A DNA stretch of 9,296 nucleotides from an uncultured Candidatus Saccharibacteria bacterium (GCA_946480595.1 CAMLKC010000036.1:1-9296), one strand, 5' to 3'; numbered from the stretch's first letter, positions 1 to 6,327 are shown. Translations and numbers: made by a program. The notes: a model not told the origin generated them from the letters alone.

Positions 1-1830
1 GATCCAGGCGATCGGGCTGGCGAAGACAACGACATCATTGTTATCGACGCGGGTTTCTTGTTCCCGGGTGCCGATTATCCAGGCATCAACTACATTACTC
101 CTGATATTACGTACCTCGAGGAGAACAAGCACAAGATTCGCGGACAGGTATTTACCCACGGCCACCTCGACCACATCGGCGCCTACCGCCACTTGGCACA
201 CCGCATTCCTGCGCCTGTGTACGGAACCAAGTTCACGCTTGGTATGGTCCAGCGCACAATGGAAGAAGCGACCAGCGGGTTTACGCCCGACTACAACGTT
301 CTTGACCCCGAATCGCACGAGCGGGTTCAGCTGGGCGACAGCTTCTCTGTAGAGCTCGTCCGGGTAAACCACTCTATTCCAGATGCCGCCGCCGTCGTTA
401 TCCGCACGCCACTTGGCGTATTGATCGACACTGGTGACTGGCGTTTTGAAGACGATCCTGTCGATGGCCGCAAGTTCGACCTCGAACGTTTGACCGAAAT
501 CGCTACCACAGAGGGTATTTTGCTTCTCATGAACGAAAGTACCAACTGTGAGTCCGAAGGAACGCACACGCACGGCGAGCCTGATATTCAGGTCAGCATG
601 GGCCAGGCGATGGACAAGTATCAAAGCAGCCGCCTTATCATCAGCTGTTTCTCCAGCCAGATCCACCGTATGCAGCTTATTCTGGAAGAGGCCAAAAAAC
701 ACGACCGCAAGGTGGCGTTTGCCGGCTACAGTATGATCCAGAACCTCGAAGTAGCCCTGCGCGCAGGCGCTATCAAGATCCCTAAGGATGTCGTGGTAAA
801 GATGGAAGATATCGTTAAAATGCCTGACGGCAAGGTAACGATTGTCTGTACTGGTTCACAGGGTGAATTTAACGCCGTACTTAACCGTATGGCCAGTGGT
901 AGCCACAAGTTCATCAAGATCAAGAACAGCGACGTCATTATTTTTAGCTCCAACCCGATTCCAGGTAACGAAAAATACGTTGTCCGTACGATTGACGGCC
1001 TGATGCGCGAGGGAAGCGATGTCATTCAAAACGGCAAGACGCACCTGACAGGCATCGGTCCGCTGCACCTTTCGGGTCACGGCTACTACGACGACCACGT
1101 CAAGCTGATCCGTGCGCTTAACCCAACGTACTACATGCCAATTCACGGTGAATTCCACATGCTTCACCACAACGCAGAGCTGGCAGAAAAAGAAGGCGCG
1201 ATCCCACGCGAGAATATCTTTGTCTGTGATTCCGGTGACGTCATCGAGATCGATGGCAACGGTGCCAAAAAAGCCGGCCGTATTCCGGTTGGTGGTATTA
1301 TGTACGACGATAACGGTGCGGTCGTATCAGAGGTAGTTCTGAAGGACCGTATCCACATGAGCAACGAAGGTATGTTCGTGGTGGTGTTGACTGTTCAGCG
1401 CGGCACCGGCCGCCTGATGACCAGCCCGGACATCATTTCCCGCGGGTTTATTTACCTGCGTGATAGTGAAGAGCTGATGGGAACTATCCGTCAGTACCTC
1501 AAGCAAAAGGTTGCCCGCAGCTTTGGCGGCAAAAAGATTGACCTCGATGTCATCAAAAAGGAACTCAAAGACGAAATCACGCACATTCTGTACGACCAGA
1601 CGCGCCGTACGCCAATCGTGATCCCTGTCGTCAATGAAATCGGCGGCGGTGGCGGCGGTAACGCACCACAGGGCCGTAACAAGCCAAACGAGAACCGTCC
1701 GAATGACAATCGAAACAGAGGAGAAGGCAACGTTATGCCAAACCTTCCTCCACAGAAGTTTCCACCCCGTCAGGTTCCCGATACTGAAGTTGTCGAACCT
1801 CACGCTCGGCCTGACACACGCGCGTACTAA
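1..1830 (+). CDS. rnj: Ribonuclease J, 5' end outside the window
   Basis: Metallo-beta-lactamase/beta-CASP ribonuclease that degrades and processes RNA (5' exonuclease and endonuclease) in the cytoplasm. The reading frame is open from base 1. Codons before the first possible start (TTG at 58) already encode the conserved core IIVIDAGF, so that TTG is internal and perhaps 25 or more N-terminal residues are missing. Visible family motifs are the metal site HGHLDH (157-174), NHSIPD (His at 370), the metal-ligand Asp of TGDW (436), SSNPIPGNEK (about 949-978), HLSGHG (about 1066-1083) and PIHGEFHML (His at 1144). A beta-CASP middle and a C-terminal domain with SPDIISRGF (about 1423-1449) follow. 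In-window length is 609 residues. The last 62 or so, starting with six glycines, are rich in Asn, Arg and Pro and look disordered; B. subtilis RNase J1 (about 555 aa) lacks such a tail. Family assignment is very secure. Confidence 0.96.
   Translation, partial: DPGDRAGEDNDIIVIDAGFLFPGADYPGINYITPDITYLEENKHKIRGQVFTHGHLDHIGAYRHLAHRIPAPVYGTKFTLGMVQRTMEEATSGFTPDYNVLDPESHERVQLGDSFSVELVRVNHSIPDAAAVVIRTPLGVLIDTGDWRFEDDPVDGRKFDLERLTEIATTEGILLLMNESTNCESEGTHTHGEPDIQVSMGQAMDKYQSSRLIISCFSSQIHRMQLILEEAKKHDRKVAFAGYSMIQNLEVALRAGAIKIPKDVVVKMEDIVKMPDGKVTIVCTGSQGEFNAVLNRMASGSHKFIKIKNSDVIIFSSNPIPGNEKYVVRTIDGLMREGSDVIQNGKTHLTGIGPLHLSGHGYYDDHVKLIRALNPTYYMPIHGEFHMLHHNAELAEKEGAIPRENIFVCDSGDVIEIDGNGAKKAGRIPVGGIMYDDNGAVVSEVVLKDRIHMSNEGMFVVVLTVQRGTGRLMTSPDIISRGFIYLRDSEELMGTIRQYLKQKVARSFGGKKIDLDVIKKELKDEITHILYDQTRRTPIVIPVVNEIGGGGGGNAPQGRNKPNENRPNDNRNRGEGNVMPNLPPQKFPPRQVPDTEVVEPHARPDTRAY
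1642..1659 (+). repeat. Two perfect 9-bp direct repeats encoding hexaglycine
   Basis: The unit GGCGGCGGT occurs twice head to tail (1642-1650, 1651-1659), in frame with RNase J, giving six consecutive glycines. It marks the junction between the folded C-terminal domain and the low-complexity tail. A change in copy number would keep the frame, so it would alter linker length rather than break the gene. Confidence 0.8.
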
Positions 1831-1848
1831 CCCGGCGCGCCTATAGCG

Positions 1849-1880
1849 GTAAAAGCCCCCTCGAAAGAGAGGGCTTTTAC
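1849..1880 (+). terminator. Intrinsic terminator after RNase J
   Basis: GTAAAAGCCC (1849-1858) pairs perfectly with GGGCTTTTAC (1871-1880). After one C-A mismatch (1859/1870) the stem continues for three more pairs and is closed by a C(GAAA)G GNRA tetraloop (1862-1867). The descending arm carries the T run (CTTTT) and the ascending arm the matching A run, so the structure could act in both directions. It starts 18 bases after the RNase J stop and ends just before the next promoter. Confidence 0.85.
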
Positions 1881-1881
1881 A

Positions 1882-1910
1882 TTGACAATTTATAGTTCTT
1901 ATGCTAATAT
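1882..1910 (+). promoter_or_regulatory. Near-consensus sigma-70-type promoter for the SemiSWEET-like gene
   Basis: A perfect -35 TTGACA (1882-1887) is followed after exactly 17 bases by -10 TAATAT (1905-1910), preceded by an extended -10 TGC (1902-1904). It is the best promoter match in the window. Transcription would begin near 1917, giving a leader of about 20 bases before the ATG at 1937. No Shine-Dalgarno sequence is visible in that leader. Confidence 0.85.
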
Positions 1911-1936
1911 TAGTTTAAGTCTAAAACAACATAAAA

Positions 1937-2230
1937 ATGAATATAATATTTACCGCATATCTTCTAGCTGCTTTTGTCGCGATTGGCGCCGGTGCCCCGC
2001 AGTTAAAAAAACTTATCGTCACCAAGCGTTCCGATGAGTTTAGTTTGCCAACTTGGATAATCTGGATGCTTGCACAGGTGGTTCAGCTGGTATACGCGCT
2101 TTCGGTAAACGACAAGCTGTATGCGCTCGTGGGCGCCATGTGGCTCAGCTTTTACGTCCTTATTGTCGGGCTGATTATTCGGTACCGCCGTCCGGCCGCC
2201 GTGCCTATAGAAGAAACGACGATCCTATAA
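1937..2230 (+). CDS. PQ-loop / SemiSWEET-like small membrane protein
   Basis: A 97-residue protein with three hydrophobic helices (about residues 4-24, 39-58 and 61-82) and the PQ signature APQLKK (residues 20-25) at the end of helix 1, followed by a basic loop (VTKRSDEFSLPTW). Size, three-helix plan and PQ position match the bacterial SemiSWEET/PQ-loop group. Characterised members dimerise to make a sugar carrier in the inner membrane; the substrate cannot be read from sequence. The C-terminal tail (YRRPAAVPIEE) is probably cytoplasmic. The ATG at 1937 is chosen because it gives a full first helix and lies about 20 bases after the predicted transcription start. There is no Shine-Dalgarno. 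The gene stands alone between a terminator and the ftsK promoters, so context does not suggest a pathway. The family call is good; the transport role is inferred. Confidence 0.8.
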   Translation: MNIIFTAYLLAAFVAIGAGAPQLKKLIVTKRSDEFSLPTWIIWMLAQVVQLVYALSVNDKLYALVGAMWLSFYVLIVGLIIRYRRPAAVPIEETTIL

Positions 2231-2241
2231 GCATAATTGAT

Positions 2242-2270
2242 TTGCAAAATATTGTAATTTTTGCTATAAT
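2242..2270 (+). promoter_or_regulatory. Promoter P1 upstream of ftsK
   Basis: -35 TTGCAA (2242-2247), a 17-base spacer, then perfect -10 TATAAT (2265-2270) with an extended TGC element (2262-2264). A second TATAAT overlaps it at 2270-2275. GCAAAA (2244-2249) and TTTTGC (2259-2264) form a 6-bp inverted repeat across the spacer, a possible operator or chance in AT-rich DNA. The predicted start near 2277 leaves a leader of about 40 bases. Confidence 0.75.
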
Positions 2271-2299
2271 ATAATCTGTCATCTAGAAGCGAAAGCGCA

Positions 2300-2305
2300 T
2301 ATAAT
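2300..2305 (+). promoter_or_regulatory. Second -10 box (P2) just before ftsK
   Basis: Another perfect TATAAT lies only 11 bases before the ftsK ATG. A poor -35 (CTGTCA, 2276-2281) sits 18 bases upstream. If used, transcription would start about 5 bases before the ATG, giving an almost leaderless mRNA. The same 11-base geometry occurs at the pilin gene. Confidence 0.4.
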
Positions 2306-2316
2306 AAAAAACAGTT

Positions 2317-4554
2317 ATGGCCAAAAGAAAAAAATCATCTCGAAGCAGGGGAAAATCAAAAGCATCTACACCGCAGCATAGCTTGCCGTCGGGTTTTTGG
2401 GCGCAGGTAGGCGCCGTTGGATTGCTGGCGGTTTCCGTCATGTTTACGCTGGCCTGGTTTAATACGGGCGGGCCGGTACTGGAGTGGTTGCACGACGCGA
2501 CGCTCAGTGCCATTGGGTATACTATCTACGTAATTCCACTGCTGTTTGTGTATATTGCCGTCGAAATCTTCAGGGCGGAGGGGAACCGGCTGCCGTTTGT
2601 CATGAAGCTGGCAACCACGTTGCTGATTATATGGTTCTCGGGCCTGTTTGGGCTTATGAAAAACGCCGAAGGCCAGGCAACTGGCGGGTTCGTTGGCGAA
2701 ACGCTAAACAGCGCGACGCTTTCCATGGTGAACGGTGGAGTGGCTGCTTTTATTTATGTGCTTCTCATACTAGTCACAACACTTTTCGTACTACGCGTAT
2801 CACCGTTTGCTGTTATCAAAAAGCTATGGGATATCTCGCGTCGTGAGCTGAGCGAGCAAGACGAAAACGTCAAGGTGATGCGAAAAGCCGCCGAAGCTGA
2901 TGCGCCTAAGCACCAGGCGATTGGCGAGCTCAAGCTAAACGCAGGCGTACCGACGCTCGATCAAGAAGAAGCGGCCCAGGGCAAAAAAGGCGCGCATCTT
3001 TCCAGCCTCCGCGGCAGTGTCAAACAAGACAAAGCCGCTGAAGACCAAGCGGCACTGGTCGCGGTTAGTGATCCTAACTGGCAGGCGCCTAGCGTCGAGC
3101 TGCTTGAGAAAAAACAGTCTCCAGCCGATGCCGGCGACGTACAGCAAAATGCCCAGACAATCCGGGATACCCTGGCTGAATTTAATATCGATGTCGAGAT
3201 GGAAGGCGCCAACATTGGCCCGAAGGTAACGCAGTACACGCTCAAACCGCCTAGCGGGGTAAAGCTGACGCGTATTACCGCGCTTGAAACCAATATCGCT
3301 CTCAACCTCGCGGCACAGACGCTTCGTATTGAGGCACCGATTCCTGGGCAGCGTGCCGTCGGTATTGAAGTGCCAAACCGCAAAGCGGCCGATGTGCGCC
3401 TGTACGGCGTGCTGACCAGCAAGCAGTGGAAGACTGATCACGAGCCCCTGGCTTTTGCCATTGGTAAAGATATTTCGGGCGAGGCGGTCGTGGGTGAGCT
3501 CAATAAGATGCCCCACTTGCTGATTGCCGGTCAGACGGGTAGTGGTAAGTCGGTCATGATCAACACGCTGCTGACCAGCCTTTTGTACCGTAACTCACCA
3601 AGTGAAATGAAATTGATTTTGGTTGACCCAAAGCAGGTGGAAATGGCGCCATATGAGGATATTCCGCACCTTTTGACACCTGTTATTACCGAGCCTGAAA
3701 AAACCATCAGCGCCCTTAAATGGGCGGTAAATGAGATGGAGCGCCGCTACAAACTGCTGGCCGAAGAGAAGATCCGCGATATTAAAAGCTACAACCAGAA
3801 AATCCAGTCTGGCGGTAAAAAGATCTCAGTCGAAGATGCCGATGGCAACGAACAGCAGGTTGACGACGGAGCGATGCCGTACATTGTGGTCGTGATCGAC
3901 GAGCTGGCCGACCTTATGATGGTGGCTGCCCGCGACGTCGAAGCGTTGATCGTGCGTCTTGCGCAGAAAGCCCGTGCCGTTGGTATTCACCTGGTACTGG
4001 CGACGCAGCGCCCGAGTGTCGACGTCATTACTGGCCTTATTAAGGCCAACATTCCGGCGCGTATCGCCTTTACTGTGGCGAGCCAGATTGACTCCCGTAC
4101 CATTCTTGACCAAATTGGCGCCGAAAAACTCCTGGGGCAAGGTGATATGCTAATGCTGACGCCAAGCATGAGCAAGCCAAAGCGTATCCAGGGTGCCTGG
4201 GTAATGGACGAAGAGGTCATTAAAATCACCGATCACTTGCGCATGCAGTCGGCGCCGCAGTACAACGACGAGATCATCAGTCAGCCCGTCCAACTCAACG
4301 GCAAGGGCGGGGTGGTTATGGACTTCAGCGGTGAAGGCGGTGACGACATGTATAAGGACGCAGTTCGCGTCGTCGTCGAAAGCGGCAAAGCCTCGACATC
4401 GCTATTGCAGCGGCGCCTGCGCGTCGGTTACGCCCGAGCAGCACGAATCATCGAAGAGATGGAAGAGCAGGGGATCATTGGTCCTGCAGACGGTGCCCGC
4501 CCACGCGAAGTGCTGATTAGCAGCCTCGACGACCTCTCTTCGAACGAAGCGTAG
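2317..4554 (+). CDS. ftsK: DNA translocase FtsK/SpoIIIE
   Basis: Membrane-anchored, ATP-driven double-stranded DNA pump that clears chromosomes from the division septum. The 745-residue protein starts with a Lys/Arg/Ser-rich cytoplasmic stretch (1-26), then four membrane helices (about 27-48, 65-85, 94-114, 139-161) and a fairly short charged linker (about 165-270). The motor has Walker A GQTGSGKS (405-412) and Walker B IVVVIDELADL (Asp528, Glu529), followed by the LATQRPSVDVITG segment. The C-terminal winged-helix gamma domain (about 676-745), with ASTSLLQRRLRVGYARAARI, is the part that reads chromosome-polarity sequences in the family. Length is close to SpoIIIE (787) and far below E. coli FtsK (1329), because the linker is short. 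The ATG at 2317 is preceded by an A-rich stretch without a Shine-Dalgarno. All hallmark residues are present, so the protein should be active. Confidence 0.97.
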   Translation: MAKRKKSSRSRGKSKASTPQHSLPSGFWAQVGAVGLLAVSVMFTLAWFNTGGPVLEWLHDATLSAIGYTIYVIPLLFVYIAVEIFRAEGNRLPFVMKLATTLLIIWFSGLFGLMKNAEGQATGGFVGETLNSATLSMVNGGVAAFIYVLLILVTTLFVLRVSPFAVIKKLWDISRRELSEQDENVKVMRKAAEADAPKHQAIGELKLNAGVPTLDQEEAAQGKKGAHLSSLRGSVKQDKAAEDQAALVAVSDPNWQAPSVELLEKKQSPADAGDVQQNAQTIRDTLAEFNIDVEMEGANIGPKVTQYTLKPPSGVKLTRITALETNIALNLAAQTLRIEAPIPGQRAVGIEVPNRKAADVRLYGVLTSKQWKTDHEPLAFAIGKDISGEAVVGELNKMPHLLIAGQTGSGKSVMINTLLTSLLYRNSPSEMKLILVDPKQVEMAPYEDIPHLLTPVITEPEKTISALKWAVNEMERRYKLLAEEKIRDIKSYNQKIQSGGKKISVEDADGNEQQVDDGAMPYIVVVIDELADLMMVAARDVEALIVRLAQKARAVGIHLVLATQRPSVDVITGLIKANIPARIAFTVASQIDSRTILDQIGAEKLLGQGDMLMLTPSMSKPKRIQGAWVMDEEVIKITDHLRMQSAPQYNDEIISQPVQLNGKGGVVMDFSGEGGDDMYKDAVRVVVESGKASTSLLQRRLRVGYARAARIIEEMEEQGIIGPADGARPREVLISSLDDLSSNEA

Positions 4555-4558
4555 TTTC

Positions 4559-4587
4559 TTGCTTAAGCATGAGCACCACGATATAGT
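4559..4587 (+). promoter_or_regulatory. Promoter for the pilin gene
   Basis: -35 TTGCTT (4559-4564), a 17-base spacer and -10 TATAGT (4582-4587). The start would fall near 4594, about 5 bases before the ATG at 4599. A perfect 10-bp palindrome TGCTTAAGCA (4560-4569) overlaps the -35 and could be a regulator site or chance. The promoter begins 5 bases after the ftsK stop; no convincing terminator separates the two genes. Confidence 0.6.
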
Positions 4588-4598
4588 AGAAAGCAATT

Positions 4599-5126
4599 AT
4601 GACGCGGGCAAAGCGTAAATATACCAGAGGTTTCACGATCGTAGAACTACTCATCGTAATAGTGGTAATTGCTGTTTTGGCCGCCATTGTTATCGTTGCC
4701 TATAATGGCGTCCAGACAAGGGCGCGCCAAAGCAGAATAACGAGCGATCTTGCGCAACTCGAAAAGGCGATCGGCGCTGCTCGTACTATCCAAAACAAGC
4801 CGCTTTATAACATTACCGGTAATTCAGGTACGGCTTACGGATGTACTATCAAAGCGGATGGTACCAATTTGGCTGCACTAGCCAAAACCGACACTTGCTG
4901 GGCGGATTATTTAGACACGCTCGATGCCATCAGTACTGTTGGTGGTGCGAATGTCCGGGGGCTGGTGGATCCCTGGGGGCGGCCATATTACATTGACGAA
5001 AATGAGAATCAAGATGATAGCGGGAGCTGCAACAAAGATGTCATAGGTTCTTACAGGGACCCGTTCGTAGGAGGTTGGACATTCGCTAATCCCCGCGAGC
5101 TCTCGAACACGTACGCAGGTTGCTAG
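4599..5126 (+). CDS. Type IV pilin-like prepilin (GspG/PilE-like fold)
   Basis: A 175-residue class III signal protein. The short basic leader MTRAKRKYTRG would be cut after Gly11 by prepilin peptidase, leaving Phe1 (residue 12) and the conserved Glu5 (residue 16) at the head of one hydrophobic helix (12-35). The helix runs into AYNGVQTRARQ, a segment I associate with Saccharibacteria/CPR pilins. The globular part has four cysteines (82, 100, 144, 175), enough for two disulfides, and a DPWGRPYYID motif (124-133) resembling the DPWG motif of major pseudopilins such as GspG. It would be a subunit of a pilus or pseudopilus outside the membrane; type IV pili serve surface motility or host attachment in Saccharibacteria. 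No assembly ATPase, platform protein or peptidase lies in the window, so major versus minor role is unknown. The start is fixed by the leader length. No Shine-Dalgarno is visible. Confidence 0.88.
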   Translation: MTRAKRKYTRGFTIVELLIVIVVIAVLAAIVIVAYNGVQTRARQSRITSDLAQLEKAIGAARTIQNKPLYNITGNSGTAYGCTIKADGTNLAALAKTDTCWADYLDTLDAISTVGGANVRGLVDPWGRPYYIDENENQDDSGSCNKDVIGSYRDPFVGGWTFANPRELSNTYAGC

Positions 5127-5142
5127 GACGCAACGCGCATCC

Positions 5143-5171
5143 TTGTATTAAGGTGTTAAATAGGGTATAAT
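5143..5171 (+). promoter_or_regulatory. Promoter of the rpsF-ssb-rpsR cluster
   Basis: -35 TTGTAT (5143-5148), a 17-base spacer and perfect -10 TATAAT (5166-5171). The start would fall near 5178, giving a leader of about 62 bases, the longest predicted in this window. Confidence 0.75.
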
Positions 5172-5189
5172 TAAGGGGTTATTAACTCG

Positions 5190-5220
5190 GCTTGCACTAG
5201 CGGCAAGCATCCATAAGGAT
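5190..5220 (+). promoter_or_regulatory. Two adjacent hairpins in the rpsF leader
   Basis: GCTTGC (5190-5195) pairs with GCAAGC (5203-5208) around a 7-base loop. Directly next to it ATCC (5209-5212) pairs with GGAT (5217-5220) around ATAA, ending 5 bases before the Shine-Dalgarno. The position suits autoregulation of the rpsF operon, which in many bacteria uses an S6:S18-binding leader. The CCG trinucleotide typical of that motif is not present, so identity with it is not supported. The hairpins are seen; a regulatory role is inference. Confidence 0.35.
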
Positions 5221-5225
5221 TCCAG

Positions 5226-5231
5226 AGGAGG
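5226..5231 (+). promoter_or_regulatory. Consensus Shine-Dalgarno AGGAGG of rpsF
   Basis: A full six-base match to the anti-Shine-Dalgarno, 8 bases before the ATG at 5240. It fixes the rpsF start and contrasts with the absence of such sites before ftsK, the pilin and the hydrolase. Confidence 0.9.
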
Positions 5232-5239
5232 AAACTTAT

Positions 5240-5590
5240 ATGAAGGAATACGAACTAACCGTTCTTATTCACCCGGACCTCGAGGTTGACCTCGATGCTC
5301 CACTCGCGAAAATTCGCGATATCATCACCGGCGCCGGTGGTAAGATCACCAAGGAAGATAACTGGGGCAAGAAAAAACTCGCCTACAGCATCAACCGCGA
5401 AGACTTTGCCGTGTACGTCTACATGGACCTTGAGCTCCCAGCAGACGCACCGCTCAAGATCAGCAACACGCTGAACATCACCGACGAAGTACTCCGCTAC
5501 CTGCTCGTAAAACAAGACGAAAAGGGACGCAAAGCACTCGAAGAAGCCAAAGCTAACGCTTCAAACGAAGAAACAGAAGAAAAGGAATAG
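5240..5590 (+). CDS. rpsF: 30S ribosomal protein S6 (bS6)
   Basis: Protein of the 30S platform that binds 16S rRNA together with S18. The 116-residue sequence has the S6 pattern: an N-terminal YELTVLIHPDL strand, a helix with IRDIITGAGGK, the signature WGKKKLAYSI (about residues 43-52), the YVYMDLELP strand and the NITDEVLRYLLVK end of the fold. The last 20 or so residues are a charged Ala/Glu/Lys tail, as in many S6 proteins. It is the first gene of the cluster, with its own promoter, a structured leader and a strong Shine-Dalgarno. The next gene, ssb, starts 5 bases after its stop, so translational coupling is likely. The identification is secure. Confidence 0.97.
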   Translation: MKEYELTVLIHPDLEVDLDAPLAKIRDIITGAGGKITKEDNWGKKKLAYSINREDFAVYVYMDLELPADAPLKISNTLNITDEVLRYLLVKQDEKGRKALEEAKANASNEETEEKE

Positions 5591-5595
5591 GGAAT

Positions 5596-6036
5596 ATGGC
5601 CAAAAGCATCAACCAAGTAATCTTGATGGGACGCCTCACACGCGACCCAGAAGTACGTACCACAACGACCGGTAAGACAATCACTAGCTTCTCGATCGCG
5701 GTTGATCGCGGTGGCCAGGAAGACGCAGCTGACTTCTTTGACGTCACTGCCTGGGAAAAGCTTGGGGAGCTGGTCAGCCAGTACCTTTCCAAGGGACGCC
5801 GCTGCCTCGTGCAGGGACGCCTTCGCCAGGACAGCTGGGACGACAAAGAAACCGGCAAAAAGCGCAGCAAGGTAGAAGTTGTTGCGACTGACGTTACTTT
5901 CCTTGACGGACCAAACGGCGATAACGCCGGCGGTTCATCAGCGGGCGGCCAAAGTGCCCCTCGCAAAAAGTCTGACGATGTCGTGATTGAAGACATCGAC
6001 GACAAACCAATTGATTTAAGCGAAATTCCATTCTAA
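5596..6036 (+). CDS. ssb: Single-stranded DNA-binding protein
   Basis: A 146-residue SSB that coats single-stranded DNA in replication, repair and recombination. Residues 1-105 form the OB fold, starting MAKSINQVILMGRLTRDPEVR and including FSIAVDR, DFFDVTAWEKLGE and LVQGRLRQDSW. A Gly/Ser-rich and then acidic linker (about 108-140) ends in the conserved partner-binding tip SEIPF, which recruits replication and repair enzymes. It sits between rpsF and rpsR, the usual place for ssb in many bacteria. The ATG at 5596 is 8 bases after AAGGAA (5582-5587), which overlaps the end of rpsF, so ribosomes finishing S6 can reinitiate here. Length is a little below E. coli SSB (178), through a shorter linker. 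Nothing is missing. Confidence 0.97.
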   Translation: MAKSINQVILMGRLTRDPEVRTTTTGKTITSFSIAVDRGGQEDAADFFDVTAWEKLGELVSQYLSKGRRCLVQGRLRQDSWDDKETGKKRSKVEVVATDVTFLDGPNGDNAGGSSAGGQSAPRKKSDDVVIEDIDDKPIDLSEIPF

Positions 6037-6040
6037 GGAG
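6035..6040 (+). promoter_or_regulatory. Shine-Dalgarno AAGGAG of rpsR
   Basis: Overlaps the ssb stop codon (6034-6036) and lies 7 bases before the rpsR ATG at 6048, so termination of SSB synthesis and S18 initiation are probably coupled. Confidence 0.85.
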
Positions 6041-6047
6041 AACATAA

Positions 6048-6248
6048 ATGGCTAAGCGATTCAAAAAAGACACTCCTGTCTACTTTGACTACAAAGATGT
6101 AAAGACCCTACAGCGTTTTATCAACGTGTACGGACAGATCGAACCAGTTGCAAAGACCGGCCTCAGCGCAAAGCAGCAGCGCCAGCTCGCCGTTGCGATC
6201 AAGCGTGCCCGCCACTTGGCACTCATGCCTTTCGTTACGTCTAACTAG
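6048..6248 (+). CDS. rpsR: 30S ribosomal protein S18 (bS18)
   Basis: Partner of S6 on the 30S platform. The 66-residue protein keeps the S18 core: [13 protein letters not shown] (residues 13-25), then [25 protein letters not shown] (about 38-62). It is slightly shorter than typical S18 (about 75-80), with a reduced N-terminal part and no zinc-binding cysteines. It follows ssb by 11 bases with a good Shine-Dalgarno. In many bacteria rplI (bL9) follows rpsR; here it does not, and the next gene is efp. The call is secure. Confidence 0.96.
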   Translation: MAKRFKKDTPVYFDYKDVKTLQRFINVYGQIEPVAKTGLSAKQQRQLAVAIKRARHLALMPFVTSN

Positions 6249-6261
6249 TTTAGAGAACTCT

Positions 6262-6289
6262 GCAGCGCACGTGACTAAACGCGCGCTGC
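6262..6289 (+). terminator. Hairpin between rpsR and efp, weak terminator or processing site
   Basis: GCAGCGC (6262-6268) pairs perfectly with GCGCTGC (6283-6289). After one mismatch, three more pairs (6270-6272 with 6279-6281) leave a 6-base loop. The stem is stable and GC-rich, but the following sequence (GAAGCATTTCT) has only a short T run, so termination would be partial at best. I see no convincing promoter between it and efp, so some read-through into efp is likely. Confidence 0.45.
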
Positions 6290-6316
6290 GAAGCATTTCT
6301 AAGCGTCAAATACTTT

Positions 6317-6322
6317 AGGAGA
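6317..6322 (+). promoter_or_regulatory. Shine-Dalgarno AGGAGA of efp
   Basis: Strong match 5 bases before the ATG at 6328. It supports the start, which also gives the usual EF-P N-terminus. Confidence 0.85.
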
Positions 6323-6327
6323 AAATT

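Noticed and set aside
58..60. TTG at 58 as the start of RNase J
   Set aside because: The frame is open upstream to base 1 and encodes the conserved IIVIDAGF core, so the gene begins before the window.
1327..1803. 158-codon open frame on the minus strand across RNase J
   Set aside because: Antisense shadow of a clearly conserved gene, with no recognisable domain or ribosome site.
1735..1830. Internal in-frame ATG with upstream GAGGAGA that could make a 31-residue tail peptide
   Set aside because: The Shine-Dalgarno-like run is 10 or more bases away and is explained by Arg-Gly-Glu codons. Nothing else supports a separate product.
1834..1841. Palindrome GGCGCGCC, also at 4721-4728, as a shared regulatory site
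   Set aside because: Two copies in unrelated contexts, one intergenic and one coding; most likely chance.
2935..3516. 193-codon open frame on the minus strand across ftsK
   Set aside because: Overlaps the conserved FtsK motor frame. Its composition is that of a shadow, with no domain.
4531..4554. CTTCGAACGAAG inverted repeat at the end of ftsK as a terminator
   Set aside because: Short stem inside codons with a two- to four-base loop and only TTTCTT some bases later; too weak.
4701..4706. Perfect TATAAT inside the pilin gene
   Set aside because: It encodes the conserved Tyr-Asn of AYNG, and only a poor -35 lies upstream, so it is probably coding constraint.
5119..5134. GTTGC/GCAAC hairpin at the pilin stop as a terminator
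   Set aside because: Only five pairs and no T run after it.
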